Assembly: GCF_003634695.1 (NCBI RefSeq)
Contig: NZ_RBWV01000012.1
Span: 208,012-272,011 of the forward strand
DNA from: Motilibacter peucedani
Lineage (GTDB): Bacteria > Actinomycetota > Actinomycetes > Motilibacterales > Motilibacteraceae
Direction: 5' to 3'
Length of the DNA stretch: 64,000 nucleotides
In this document: piece by piece, positions 18,787 to 27,203 of the stretch
Layout: every line of letters starts with the position of its first letter
Numbering within the stretch: position 1 is the stretch's first letter
Position numbers and translations under genes: made by a program
Notes under the pieces: generated by a model
Told to the model about the DNA's origin: nothing
Database searches by the model: none
What the model saw: the letters and a program-made list of their open reading frames with translations, nothing else

Positions 18787-20031
18787 GTGCTGCCGGGCTA
18801 CCTCGCGCACGACGCCGAGCGCTGGGTCGACGACCCGCCCCGCGATCCCGGCCGGTCGCCGTTCGCCCGGGACCGCGCACGGGTCGTGCACGCGAGCGGA
18901 CTGCGCCGGCTCGGCGCCAAGACCCAGGTAGTGCACCCGTGGAGCGACGACTTCGTCCGCAACCGGCTCACCCACTCGCTCGAGGTCGCCCAAGTGGGTC
19001 GTGAGCTGGGCCGGGCCTTGGGCTGCGACCCCGACGTCGTCGAGACCGCCTGCCTGGCCCACGACCTCGGTCACCCGCCGTTCGGCCACAACGGCGAGCG
19101 CGCGCTCGACGAGGTCGCGGCGGGCATCGGCGGGTTCGAGGGCAACGCCCAGACCCTGCGCATGCTGACGCGCCTCGAGCCCAAGGTCTTCGCTCCCGAC
19201 GGCCGCAGCGTCGGGCTCAACCTCACGCGAGCCAGCCTCGACGCGGCGACCAAGTACCCGTGGTTCGCCACCGACTCCTACGCCGCGCGGGGCAAGTACG
19301 GCGCCTACGCCGACGACGCCGACGTCTTCGCCTGGCTGCGGCAGGGCGCGCCCCACCGCGCGCGCTGCATCGAGGCGCAGGTCATGGACTGGGCCGACGA
19401 CGTGGCCTACTCGGTCCACGACCTCGAGGACGGCCTGCAGGGCGGGCGCATCGACTTCCGGGCGCTCGCCGACGCCGACGAGGTGGCGCAGGTCGCGCGG
19501 GTGGCGTGCGACGCGTACGCCCCTGGCTCCGACCCCGCGGCCGTGGCCGCAGCGCTGGGCCGCCTCACCGCCCTGCCCGAGTGGCCGGCCTCCTGCGACG
19601 GCAGCCGTCGCGACCTCGCGGCGCTCAAGCGCCTGACCAGCGCGCTCATCGGCCGCTTCTGCCTCGCTGCCGAGCGCGCGACGCGCGCGCAGGCGGGCGA
19701 CGGCCCGCTGACCCGGTACGCCTGCGACCTCCACGTCCCCGACCCCACCGTCCTGGAGGTGGCGGCGCTCAAGGCCGTCGCCGCGACCTACGTCATGCGC
19801 GCCGAGGGCCGCGCGGCCTCGCTCGAGCGCCAGCGCACGGTGCTCGCGGAGATCGCCGCAGCCTGGCTGGAGCGCCCGGAGCTGCTCGCTCGTTCGGCAC
19901 AGGAGGACTGGGCCGCCAGTGCCGACGACGCTGCCCGGACCCGGGTCGTCGTCGACGCCGTCGCGTCGCTGACCGACACCTCGGCGATCCAGATTTCTGC
20001 CTCGCTGCGCGGGTCGGAACCGCAGAAGTAG
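18787..20031 (+). CDS. dgt: deoxyguanosinetriphosphate triphosphohydrolase-like protein
   Basis: A 414-residue HD-domain phosphohydrolase. The metal site is formed by NRLTHSLEVAQVGRELG and CLAHDLGHPPFGHNGE (the HD pair), with DWADDVAYSVHDLEDG carrying the last aspartate. Family enzymes hydrolyse dNTPs to the nucleoside and triphosphate and so tune dNTP pools. It starts at GTG 18787, five bases after dusB. It is upstream of dnaG, separated only by a secreted-protein gene; dgt next to dnaG is a frequent actinobacterial arrangement, which makes the intervening gene an insertion relative to that order. Confidence 0.95.
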   Translation: MLPGYLAHDAERWVDDPPRDPGRSPFARDRARVVHASGLRRLGAKTQVVHPWSDDFVRNRLTHSLEVAQVGRELGRALGCDPDVVETACLAHDLGHPPFGHNGERALDEVAAGIGGFEGNAQTLRMLTRLEPKVFAPDGRSVGLNLTRASLDAATKYPWFATDSYAARGKYGAYADDADVFAWLRQGAPHRARCIEAQVMDWADDVAYSVHDLEDGLQGGRIDFRALADADEVAQVARVACDAYAPGSDPAAVAAALGRLTALPEWPASCDGSRRDLAALKRLTSALIGRFCLAAERATRAQAGDGPLTRYACDLHVPDPTVLEVAALKAVAATYVMRAEGRAASLERQRTVLAEIAAAWLERPELLARSAQEDWAASADDAARTRVVVDAVASLTDTSAIQISASLRGSEPQK

Positions 20032-20055
20032 GCGCAGAGCAGGAAAATTCAGCTC

Positions 20056-20089
20056 GGGAGACAACCCGGGCACGACCCCGGCGTCTCCC
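20056..20089 (+). terminator. hairpin between dgt and the Thr-Pro-repeat protein gene
   Basis: GGGAGAC (20056-20062) pairs with GTCTCCC (20083-20089), and inside it CCGGG (20066-20070) pairs with CCCGG (20077-20081). It lies 25 bases after the dgt stop and 63 bases before GTG 20152. There is no strong T-run. It may be a terminator or a 5' untranslated element. Confidence 0.45.
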
Positions 20090-20151
20090 TCCGTGTGTCA
20101 GTCGAAATTCCCCTGCGCGTCCTCCCAGACGTGCTTCGAAGGAGGAGCCCC

Positions 20152-21339
20152 GTGCATCTCGGACGCAAGGCCATGCTGGCCGCCATCCCGACCCTCGCGG
20201 TCGCCGCGACCCCGCTGCTGGTCGGCTCGGGCAGCGCTGCTGCCGGTACCCCCGCCCCGGCGCCCGCGCACACCTCGGCCGTCATCCCGGGCATCCCGCG
20301 CACGCTCTACGTGACCACGGCCGACAACCGGGTCGAGGTCGCGCCGCTGCTCTACCCGGGCCGCTACCTCGTGCAGCTGCGCACGCGCGACACCAAGCCC
20401 AGCCGCCTGCAGGTCGTGCAGCCGCTGACCCCGGCCTACACCAAGACCCGCTTCGTGCTCGACTGGGCGCGCTACGAGGCCGACGTCAAGGCCGGCCAGA
20501 CCGCCGCAGCGCAGGCCGAGCTCGACAACCTCAACCGGCAGGTGCGCTTCCTGGGCGGCACCTCCGTCGCCCCGGGCGGCCTCGGCGCGTTCGGCGACTA
20601 CTTCTCGCGCGGCGACTACTGGTTCTTCGAGGACCGCTACGAGGGTCCGACCCACGCCAACCGCATCGTCACGATGAAGGTCAAGGGCGGCGTCGCGTCG
20701 GTCAACCACTTCGCTGCGCCCGCGGCGACGCTCGCCTACCGCGGCGAGGCCCTGACGCTCACCCAGACGACGCTGCCGCGCAACGGCTGGCTGATGTCGT
20801 CCAACGTGGCGGGCGGCACCCGTGGCTGGACCGTCTGGAAGCTGCCGACGACCGGCATGTCCGAGGCAGCGGTGGCCGAGTGCATCGGCGCTCCCGCTCC
20901 CGCGGCGACACCCACGCCGACGCCGACCCACACGACCACGCCGACGCCCACCCCCACGCCGACGCCGACCCCGACGCCGACCCCCACCCCGACGCCGACG
21001 CCGACCCCCACCACGACGGCAACGGCCCACGCCGCGGCGGTGGCTGCCGACGTGACGCCGACGCCGACCCCCACCCCGACGCCGACCCCCACGCCGACGC
21101 CGACGCCGACGCCGACCCCCACCCCGACCCCGACGGTGACGCCCACCCCGACGCCTGCCGGCCCGGGCAACTGCGAGCCGCAGTTCGTCTCGGCCACGGG
21201 CCTCGACAGCGTCGGAGTCGGTACGCCGTTCTACTTCTCGCTGACCGCCGGTGACTACGTCGTCGCCGACAACCGCAGCGACAAGGCCGGCTCCTCGCCG
21301 GTGCTCCGCGGCCTCTACGCCCGGTTCACCGTCAAGTAG
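20152..21339 (+). CDS. secreted protein with Thr-Pro repeat linker
   Basis: A 395-residue protein not assigned to a named family. GTG 20152 follows a strong AAGGAGGAG ribosome site. A signal peptide (about 1-33, [17 protein letters not shown] with an AAAG cleavage region) is followed by a globular domain (about 45-245) rich in Trp/Tyr, with [18 protein letters not shown]. Two (TP)n blocks then form a stiff linker (about 253-335, interrupted by a 14-residue Ala-rich piece). A short C-terminal domain with CEPQF and GLYARFTVK ends the chain. No anchor is visible. The repeat region could be O-mannosylated, as actinobacteria do to such linkers. A cell-wall role is only a guess. Confidence 0.85.
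   Translation: MHLGRKAMLAAIPTLAVAATPLLVGSGSAAAGTPAPAPAHTSAVIPGIPRTLYVTTADNRVEVAPLLYPGRYLVQLRTRDTKPSRLQVVQPLTPAYTKTRFVLDWARYEADVKAGQTAAAQAELDNLNRQVRFLGGTSVAPGGLGAFGDYFSRGDYWFFEDRYEGPTHANRIVTMKVKGGVASVNHFAAPAATLAYRGEALTLTQTTLPRNGWLMSSNVAGGTRGWTVWKLPTTGMSEAAVAECIGAPAPAATPTPTPTHTTTPTPTPTPTPTPTPTPTPTPTPTPTTTATAHAAAVAADVTPTPTPTPTPTPTPTPTPTPTPTPTPTVTPTPTPAGPGNCEPQFVSATGLDSVGVGTPFYFSLTAGDYVVADNRSDKAGSSPVLRGLYARFTVK
20908..21156 (+). repeat. coding minisatellite for (Thr-Pro)n
   Basis: Degenerate hexamers of the form CCGACG or CCCACC are repeated in two blocks separated at about 21013-21054. They encode alternating threonine and proline. Such tracts change length by slippage, so strain variation is expected. 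Confidence 0.9.
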
Positions 21340-21398
21340 CTCGACCAGCTCGTCCACAGCAGGGACGGTGCCGCCTCGGCACCGGCCCTCGCTGCGCC

Positions 21399-21404
21399 TA
21401 GACT
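21399..21404 (+). promoter_or_regulatory. -10 box TAGACT of dnaG
   Basis: TAGACT ends 6 bases before GTG 21411 and no ribosome site fits, so dnaG is probably transcribed as a leaderless message. Confidence 0.5.
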
Positions 21405-21410
21405 TCGGGC

Positions 21411-23252
21411 GTGGCGGGCCGGATTCGTGACGAGGACGTGGCCCTCGTCAAGGAGCGCGTCAACATCGCCGACGTGATCGGCGAGCGGGTCACCCTCCGC
21501 AACGCGGGCGGGGGCAACTTCAAGGGGCTCTGCCCCTTCCACGACGAGAAGACGCCCTCGATGTCGGTGCGGCCGAGCCTCGGCACGTTCCACTGCTTCG
21601 GCTGCGGCGTCGGCGGCGACGTCATCTCCTTCGTCACGCAGCTCGACTCGCTCTCGTTCGCCGAGGCGGTCGAGCAGCTCGCCGGCCGGGTGGGCATCGC
21701 GCTGCGCTACACCGACGGCGAGACGGCCGACCCCCGCCTCGCCGGCCAGCGCAGCCGCCTGATGGAGGCCAACAAGGCCGCCGCCGAGTTCTACGCCGAG
21801 CGGCTGCTGCTGGCCGACGCGCTGCCCGGGCGCCGGTTCCTCTCCGAGCGCGGCTTCGACCGTGCGGCGGCAGAGATGTTCGGGGTCGGCTTCGCGCCGC
21901 GCGACGGCGAGGCGCTGGTGCGGCACCTGCGCGGCCGCGGCGCGCGCGACGACGACCTGGTCGCCGCCGGCCTGGCCGGCACCGGGTCGCGCGGCCTCTA
22001 CGACCGCTTCCGCGGCCGGCTGCTCTGGCCGATCCGCGACTCCGCCGGGGCCGTGCTGGGCTTCGGCGCGCGACGCATCTTCGACGACGACCGCATCGAG
22101 GCGAAGTACCTCAACACCTCCGAGACGCCGGTCTACAAGAAGTCCTCGGTGCTCTACGGCCTCGACCTCGCCCGCCGCGAGATCGCCAAGCGCTCGCAGG
22201 CCGTCGTCGTCGAGGGCTACACCGACGTCATGGCCGCGCACCTGTCGGGGGTGCCGACCGCGGTGGCCACCTGCGGCACCGCCTTCGGCGAGGACCACGC
22301 CCGGGTGCTGCGCCGGCTGCTGCTCGTCGACAACGAGCTGCGCGGCGAGGTCGTGTTCACCTTCGACGGCGACGAGGCCGGCCGGCGCGCCGCGCTCAAG
22401 GCGTTCGAGCTCGAGGAGAGCTTCGCGACCCAGACCTTCGTGGCCGTCGAGCCCGACGGGCTCGACCCGTGCGACGTCCGCCTCCGCAAGGGCCCGGAGG
22501 CCGTGCGCGAGCTGGTCAGCCGCCGCGTACCCCTCTTCGAGTTCGCGATCCGCTCCGCGGTCGCGCGCTACGACGTCGACAGCGCCGAGGGCCGCACCGC
22601 CGCGGCGCGCGCCGGCATGGAGGTCGTGCGCCAGATCCGCACCGTCGCGCTGCGCACCGAGTACGCCCGGCGCCTCGCCGGCCTCATCGGCCTGAGCAAC
22701 CCCGACGAGCTCGTCGCCCGCGCGGGCGGCACGCTGGGCAACGCCCGGCGCCACGTCGCCGCTCCTGCACCGGGCGGCGGCCCGACCGTGTTCGTGCAGC
22801 GCGAGGCGCTCAAGCTGCTGCTGCAGTCGCCGCAGGCCGTCGGCAGCGTGCTCGACGGGCTCGACCTCGACGCCTTCGACGACCCTGCCTACGCCGCGGT
22901 GGCCGCTGCGGTCTCGACCGCCCGCGCGGGCGGGGCGCCGGCCGGCGGGCCGGTCTGGGTCTCGGCGGTCACGGAGGCCGCCGGCGACGACGAGACGGTG
23001 CGCGGTCTGGTCGCCGCGCTGGCCGTCGAGGCGCCGTTCGCCGACGCGACGCAGCTGGCGCGCTACGCGACCGAGGTGTTCGCCAAGCTGGAGATGTACG
23101 CGGTGGAGCGTTCGCTCGCCGACGTCTTCCGCCGCATGCAGCAGCTGGAGTCCTCGGGCGACACCGCCCGCCTGCCCGAGGTGTCGAGCGAGTACCTCCG
23201 GCTGGAGACGCGGCGCAGGACGCTGCGTGAGCGGTCGATGGGCGAAGCGTGA
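21411..23252 (+). CDS. dnaG: DNA primase
   Basis: A 613-residue DnaG that makes RNA primers at the replication fork. The CHC2 zinc finger uses C41, H44, C62 and C65 (GLCPFHDEK and HCFGCG). The core has a TOPRIM domain with VVVEGYTDVMAAH (about 265-277) and FTFDGDEAGRRAALKA (about 316-331). The C-terminal region (about 460-613) is the DnaB-interacting domain. The length and domain order are normal. A leaderless promoter lies directly upstream. A principal-type sigma factor gene follows 96 bases later, echoing the dnaG-rpoD linkage known in other bacteria. Confidence 0.97.
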   Translation: MAGRIRDEDVALVKERVNIADVIGERVTLRNAGGGNFKGLCPFHDEKTPSMSVRPSLGTFHCFGCGVGGDVISFVTQLDSLSFAEAVEQLAGRVGIALRYTDGETADPRLAGQRSRLMEANKAAAEFYAERLLLADALPGRRFLSERGFDRAAAEMFGVGFAPRDGEALVRHLRGRGARDDDLVAAGLAGTGSRGLYDRFRGRLLWPIRDSAGAVLGFGARRIFDDDRIEAKYLNTSETPVYKKSSVLYGLDLARREIAKRSQAVVVEGYTDVMAAHLSGVPTAVATCGTAFGEDHARVLRRLLLVDNELRGEVVFTFDGDEAGRRAALKAFELEESFATQTFVAVEPDGLDPCDVRLRKGPEAVRELVSRRVPLFEFAIRSAVARYDVDSAEGRTAAARAGMEVVRQIRTVALRTEYARRLAGLIGLSNPDELVARAGGTLGNARRHVAAPAPGGGPTVFVQREALKLLLQSPQAVGSVLDGLDLDAFDDPAYAAVAAAVSTARAGGAPAGGPVWVSAVTEAAGDDETVRGLVAALAVEAPFADATQLARYATEVFAKLEMYAVERSLADVFRRMQQLESSGDTARLPEVSSEYLRLETRRRTLRERSMGEA

Positions 23253-23348
23253 CCTCGATGGTCCACTTGTGCAGTTGTGGCCGTGTCGTGACCTGACGGC
23301 GCGCCCATTTCCCCTCCGCCGCGAGCGGCCCGGTAGCAGACTGAGTCC

Positions 23349-24470
23349 GTGCCGATGAGCGCGCAGCGCAGCGCCCACCCCCAGGAGCCCGCCCCTGTCG
23401 TGCCGGCAGTGGTAGCCCCCCGCGAGCCCAGCGACGGCGAGGAGCTCGTCGCCCTCGCCGACATCGAGGTCCCGAACTCGCCCGCCGAGCTCGAGGCGCT
23501 GGTCGGTGCCGACGTCGTCGACGACTCCGACGTCACGATCCCCGCGCAGCTCGACGCCACGACCGGCAGCGTCACCGACCTCGTGCGGCTCTACCTGCGC
23601 GAGATCGGCCGGGTCAAGCTGCTGACGGCCGAGGACGAGGTCAGCCTCGCCCGCTCGATCGAGGCGGGCCTGTTCGCCGAGGAGCGGCTCTCCCAGGGCG
23701 TAGACGACGTGGTGCTGCGCATCGACCTGCAGACCGTCGCCCGCGAGGGCCGGCGCGCCAAGGACCACCTCGTGGCGGCGAACCTGCGCCTGGTCGTGTC
23801 GGTGGCCAAGCGCTACGCCGGCCGCGGCCTCCCGTTGCTCGACCTGATCCAGGAGGGCAACCTCGGGCTGATCCGCGCGGTCGAGAAGTTCGACTACGCC
23901 CGCGGCTACAAGTTCTCGACCTACGCCTCGTGGTGGATCCGCCAGTCGGTCAGCCGCGCACTGGCCGACCAGGGACGCACGATCCGCGTCCCGGTCCACA
24001 TGGCCGAGAACATCAACCGCGTCCTGCGCGCCCAGCGCACCCTCGCCCAGGACCTCGGCCGCGAGCCGACGCCGGAGGAGATCGGCGAGCACGTGCAGAT
24101 CGCCGCGGAGCGGGTGGTGGAGGCGCTGCGTACGGCTGTGGAGCCCGTCTCTCTGCACCTCGCCGTCGGCGAGGACGGCGGCTCGGAGCTCGGCGACCTC
24201 ATCGAGGACTCGGAGGCGGCGGCGCCCATCGACTCGGTGTGCGCGCAGTTGCTCACCGACCACCTCGAGCAGGTGCTGCAGAAGCTGGGGGAGCGCGAGC
24301 GCCAGGTGGTGCGGCTGCGCTACGGGCTCGCCGACGGCGAGGTCCACACCCTGGAGGAGGTCGGCCGGCAGTTCGGCGTGACCCGAGAGCGGGTGCGCCA
24401 GATCGAGGCCAAGACGCTGGCAAAGCTGCGCCAGCCGGCCTACGCGGTGCAGCTGCGCGACTACCTCTGA
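23349..24470 (+). CDS. principal-type (group 1/2) RNA polymerase sigma factor
   Basis: A 373-residue sigma-70 protein. An acidic N-terminus (1-75) leads to region 1.2 ([21 protein letters not shown]), region 2 with [20 protein letters not shown] and [19 protein letters not shown] (2.3-2.4), region 3 with [14 protein letters not shown], and region 4 with [18 protein letters not shown]. Region 2.4 matches housekeeping factors, so it should read TANNNT-type -10 boxes. It is shorter than actinobacterial HrdB/SigA, which suggests a SigB/HrdA-like group 2 paralogue. The start could be GTG 23349 or ATG 23355. It follows dnaG on the same strand. Confidence 0.94.
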   Translation: MPMSAQRSAHPQEPAPVVPAVVAPREPSDGEELVALADIEVPNSPAELEALVGADVVDDSDVTIPAQLDATTGSVTDLVRLYLREIGRVKLLTAEDEVSLARSIEAGLFAEERLSQGVDDVVLRIDLQTVAREGRRAKDHLVAANLRLVVSVAKRYAGRGLPLLDLIQEGNLGLIRAVEKFDYARGYKFSTYASWWIRQSVSRALADQGRTIRVPVHMAENINRVLRAQRTLAQDLGREPTPEEIGEHVQIAAERVVEALRTAVEPVSLHLAVGEDGGSELGDLIEDSEAAAPIDSVCAQLLTDHLEQVLQKLGERERQVVRLRYGLADGEVHTLEEVGRQFGVTRERVRQIEAKTLAKLRQPAYAVQLRDYL

Positions 24471-24477
24471 GCGGAGT

Positions 24478-25554
24478 TCACGCGGCCTTCGTGTGCGAGC
24501 TGCGCAGGCGCCGCTGCGACGCGTCGACCTGGCCCGTGAGCAGCGTCAGCACGGCCGCCTCGATCTGACCGTGGGTGGCGGGCTCGCCGAAGACCGCCTC
24601 CTCGCCGAGCCGCTCGAGCGCCGGCGCGACCGTGACGCCGTCGTCGAACAGGTCGATGACGCGCGGGTCGATGTAGGACTTGCGGCACACCGCGGGAGTG
24701 TTGCCGAGGTAGGTGCTCACCTCCGTCACCCCCCGCGAGACCGCTCGCTTGCGCGCCGACGGGCTCGCCGCCGCGTTCGACGACACCGCGAGCGCCACGG
24801 CCATCAGGACGGTGGCGTGCCAGGTGCGGAAGTCCTTGGCGCTCACCTCGCAGCCGGTGACCTGCTTGACGTAGTCGTTGATGTCGACGGACTTCACGTC
24901 GCACCACTCGCCGGCGCCGTCGTCGGTGCGGAAGGCCAGCAGCTCGGGGTTCGCGTCGTCGCGGTCCAGCAGCTCCTGCACGACGGCGAGCACGTCGTCG
25001 TCGACGATCGACTGCACCCGGTGCTTGGAGCTCTTGGCGGTGTACTCGAACACCACCTCGCGACCGGTGACCGTGACGTGCTCGCGGCGCATGGTGGCGA
25101 GGCCGTAGGTGCCGTTCTCCTCGGCGTACTCCTCGCTGCCGACCCGGAAGAACCCGAGGTCGAGCAGCCGGAAGGCGCAGGCGAGCGCGCGCGCGCGGCT
25201 CATGGAGGTGCCCGACAGGTCGGCGGCGACGCGGTCGCGCGCCTCGGGCAGGCTCTGGGCGAAGGTGAGCACCCGGTCGTGCTTCGCGCGGTCGCGCTCG
25301 ATGCGCCACTGCTCGTGGTAGCGGTACTGCCGGCGGCCGGCTGCGTCGGTGCCGAGAGCCTGGATGTGGCCGTTGGGCCACGGGCAGATCCACACGTCCT
25401 TCCACGCCGGCGGCAGGACGAGCGCGTCGAGGCGGGCCTTGACCGCGGGGTCGATGATCTTGGACCCGTCGGGGCCGTAGTAGGCCCACCCCTTGCCGGC
25501 GCGCCGCCGCCGGATGCCTGGCTTCGAGCAGTCGGCGCGCCGGAGTCGGGGCAT
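24478..25554 (-). CDS. DNA topoisomerase IB
   Basis: A 358-residue poxvirus-like type IB topoisomerase. It begins with the RRRRAGKGWAYYGPDG and PPAWKDVWICP segments typical of bacterial forms. The catalytic pentad can be placed as Arg and Lys in SAKDFRTWHATV and YTAKSSKHR, a His/Asn region, and the active tyrosine in CRKSYIDPRVIDLF (near residue 293). It relaxes supercoils through a 3'-phosphotyrosine link. It is an accessory gene in actinobacteria and converges with the sigma factor gene, separated by only seven bases. Confidence 0.95.
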   Translation of the reverse strand: MPRLRRADCSKPGIRRRRAGKGWAYYGPDGSKIIDPAVKARLDALVLPPAWKDVWICPWPNGHIQALGTDAAGRRQYRYHEQWRIERDRAKHDRVLTFAQSLPEARDRVAADLSGTSMSRARALACAFRLLDLGFFRVGSEEYAEENGTYGLATMRREHVTVTGREVVFEYTAKSSKHRVQSIVDDDVLAVVQELLDRDDANPELLAFRTDDGAGEWCDVKSVDINDYVKQVTGCEVSAKDFRTWHATVLMAVALAVSSNAAASPSARKRAVSRGVTEVSTYLGNTPAVCRKSYIDPRVIDLFDDGVTVAPALERLGEEAVFGEPATHGQIEAAVLTLLTGQVDASQRRLRSSHTKAA

Positions 25555-25560
25555 CAGGAC

Positions 25561-26001
25561 CTAGGCCTCGCGGACGTGCATGGCGAGCTCCTCGGGAGAC
25601 GCGTCGGTCTCGCCGTGGAGGTAGGCAGAGGCGACCTCGTCGTCCTCGTCGTCGGAGTGAGCGCCCTCGTCGGGCTGGACCAGCCGCCCGGCGTAGACGT
25701 CGCCGGCCTCGAGGGTGTCGGGGTCGCCCGACTCGTCGACGTAGCCCTCGGCCTCGCGGGGCCGGTCGTCGCGCGGGTCGGCGATCGTGTCGGGCACCTC
25801 GCGGGCGACCTTCTGGTCGAGCGACTCGCCCTCGATCTCCTCCTCCACGGTCGTGCCCACGGCGTCGACGCCGATGTAGCGGTCGCCGGGGAGCGCGGGC
25901 TCCTCCGGGTCGACCAGGCGCTCGCGCTCGGGGTAGGCGTCGTCGACGACGTCGGGGAAGGCCGCGTCGTTGGCCCAGTTCTCAGGGTTCGGGATGCTCA
26001 C
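25561..26001 (-). CDS. DUF5709-family acidic protein
   Basis: A 146-residue, strongly acidic, low-complexity soluble protein with no hydrophobic segment. It matches the actinobacterial DUF5709 pattern: conserved LDPEEPALPGD-like opening (here LVDPEEPALPGDRYIGVDAV), TVEEEIEGESLDQKVAREVPD in the middle, and a C-terminal SPEELAMHVRE segment. The function is unknown. It lies seven bases downstream of a YtxH-like gene and just upstream of topoisomerase IB on the same strand, so the three may be co-transcribed, possibly as stress genes. Confidence 0.8.
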   Translation of the reverse strand: MSIPNPENWANDAAFPDVVDDAYPERERLVDPEEPALPGDRYIGVDAVGTTVEEEIEGESLDQKVAREVPDTIADPRDDRPREAEGYVDESGDPDTLEAGDVYAGRLVQPDEGAHSDDEDDEVASAYLHGETDASPEELAMHVREA

Positions 26002-26008
26002 GTGCGGG

Positions 26009-26419
26009 TCAGAGCCCCATTCGGTCGTTGGTGCCGGTCGGCCCGGTGCCGGTGCCGACGTGGTCGTTGAGGTCGACGACGAAGACGCTGTCGTCGGCCG
26101 CGCCGGTGGGCATCGTGCTCGGGGACGTGCTGCTGCCGGACATGCTGCCCGACGAGTCGTCGCCGCCCGAGCGGCGCTCCTCGATCTTGTCGTGGACCCG
26201 GGTCTTGGCCGTGTCGGCCAGGCCGGCAGCCTGCGACTTCGCCGTCTCGGCGAGGTCGGCGGCCTGGTGCTTGGCCATGTCGGTGGTCTGCTGCACCTTC
26301 GGGTTGCTCATCAGCGTGCGACCGGCGCTGGCGATCTGCTCGTAGCGCTCGCGGCCCGCTCGCGCACCGACGACGTAGCCGGCGGCGAAGCCGGCGAGGA
26401 ACGTCATCCTTCGCATCAT
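26009..26419 (-). CDS. YtxH-like small membrane-associated protein
   Basis: A 136-residue protein. One short hydrophobic segment (MTFLAGFAAGYVVGARAGRE) opens it, followed by an amphipathic helical region with repeated Ala-Asp-Leu-Ala-(D/E)-T-A-K units (about 45-80), then a disordered Ser/Thr/Gly tail. This is the layout of YtxH/general-stress proteins that sit at the membrane. ATG 26419 gives MMRR before the hydrophobic part; ATG 26407 is an alternative. It probably heads an operon with the DUF5709 and topoisomerase genes. Confidence 0.78.
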   Translation of the reverse strand: MMRRMTFLAGFAAGYVVGARAGRERYEQIASAGRTLMSNPKVQQTTDMAKHQAADLAETAKSQAAGLADTAKTRVHDKIEERRSGGDDSSGSMSGSSTSPSTMPTGAADDSVFVVDLNDHVGTGTGPTGTNDRMGL

Positions 26420-26565
26420 GGGCGTCTCCCTGGCTCGGGTCCGGCCTCGGTGACCGTCCTGTTCCCAGGAGGCATCCCCGCCGCCGGTGCCCGTGACACC
26501 TGGCGCCGCGCGCGACTGCCATGCGCTAGTCTGAGTGCCGCGCTGCGGGAGTCTCGGAGCGCTGA

Positions 26566-26638
26566 TCCCGCATAGCTCAATTGGCAGAGCAGCCGGCTGT
26601 TAACCGGCAGGTTTTTGGTTCGAGTCCAAATGCGGGAG
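26566..26638 (+). tRNA. tRNA-Asn (GTT)
   Basis: A 73-base cloverleaf. The acceptor stem TCCCGCA pairs with TGCGGGA (26631-26637) and the discriminator is G. The anticodon loop CTGTTAA (26597-26603) has anticodon GTT. The T arm is TTTGG-TTCGAGT-CCAAA. CCA is not encoded. It stands alone between a YtxH-like gene and a small minus-strand gene. Confidence 0.97.
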
Positions 26639-26649
26639 CCTCCTGCGGC

Positions 26650-26964
26650 TCACCGGCCGCCCTGCGGCGGCACGCTCACGGCCCGCTCGAACTCCGCCAG
26701 GATCCCGCGCCGCTCGAGCTCGAACAGCACCCCGTAGGCGTCGGCGCCCATCGCGTCGAGCTCCTCGTCGCTCGCCAGCCCCCGCCGTGCGGCGAACGAG
26801 CACGCGGCCCACGCGTGGAAGGCCAGCGGCGGCAAGGCGGCGTGCGCCTGCACGAACAGCTCGGTCATCTCCGCGTCGTGCTGAGGTGCCTGCATGGGCG
26901 CTGCGACGGCGAGCCGGCGCTCGAGGGTGAGCAGCTGCTGTCGGGTCTCGTCGGTGTGGGCCAT
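26650..26964 (-). CDS. hypothetical protein, 104 residues
   Basis: A small, mostly helical soluble protein without cysteine clusters or membrane segments. It starts MAHTDETRQQLLTLERRL and has the conserved-looking segment FHAWAACSFAARRGLASDEELDAMGADAYGVL. I do not recognise the family. It lies between two tRNA genes, pointing against them. Codon use fits a real gene (high third-position GC in this frame). Confidence 0.65.
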   Translation of the reverse strand: MAHTDETRQQLLTLERRLAVAAPMQAPQHDAEMTELFVQAHAALPPLAFHAWAACSFAARRGLASDEELDAMGADAYGVLFELERRGILAEFERAVSVPPQGGR

Positions 26965-27073
26965 GCTCGAGCATGCCCCGCCGCGCGGCCACCCGTGCCG
27001 TCGTTCACAGGAACGTTACGAGCCGGGTACGTCGGGGTCGCACGCCGCGCCCGTGGGAGCATTGCCCGGCTCC

Positions 27074-27147
27074 GGGGCGGTAGCTCAGCCGGTCAGAGCA
27101 GGGGACTCATAATCCCTCGGTCGTGGGTTCGAGCCCCACCCGCCCCA
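27074..27147 (+). tRNA. tRNA with CAT anticodon, tRNA-Ile2 or elongator tRNA-Met
   Basis: A 74-base cloverleaf with acceptor GGGGCGG/CCGCCCC, discriminator A and anticodon loop CTCATAA. CCA is not encoded. The acceptor starts with a paired G, so it is not the initiator. Two CAT tRNAs remain possible. The stretch GAGCAG...CTCATAA...CGGTCG resembles the lysidine-modified tRNA-Ile2 of E. coli more than its elongator Met tRNA, but tRNA identity cannot be settled by eye. Confidence 0.92.
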
Positions 27148-27203
27148 CTGGCTCACATCCCCGACGTCGGGGGATCGAGGAGCTGGCTGCGAAGGAGTGG
27201 ACC

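Noticed and set aside
20900..21160. Tandem repeat that could be an origin iteron array
   Set aside because: The hexamers are in frame with a Thr-Pro coding tract of a secreted protein and have no DnaA-box sequence.
23253..23348. Frameshift or missing gene between dnaG and the sigma factor
   Set aside because: The 96-base gap is a normal intergenic region and both proteins are full length.
21315..24347. A 1010-codon open frame on the minus strand across dnaG and the sigma factor gene
   Set aside because: It has no recognisable domains, is rich in Arg/Leu/Val as antisense frames of GC-rich genes are, and lies opposite two certain genes.
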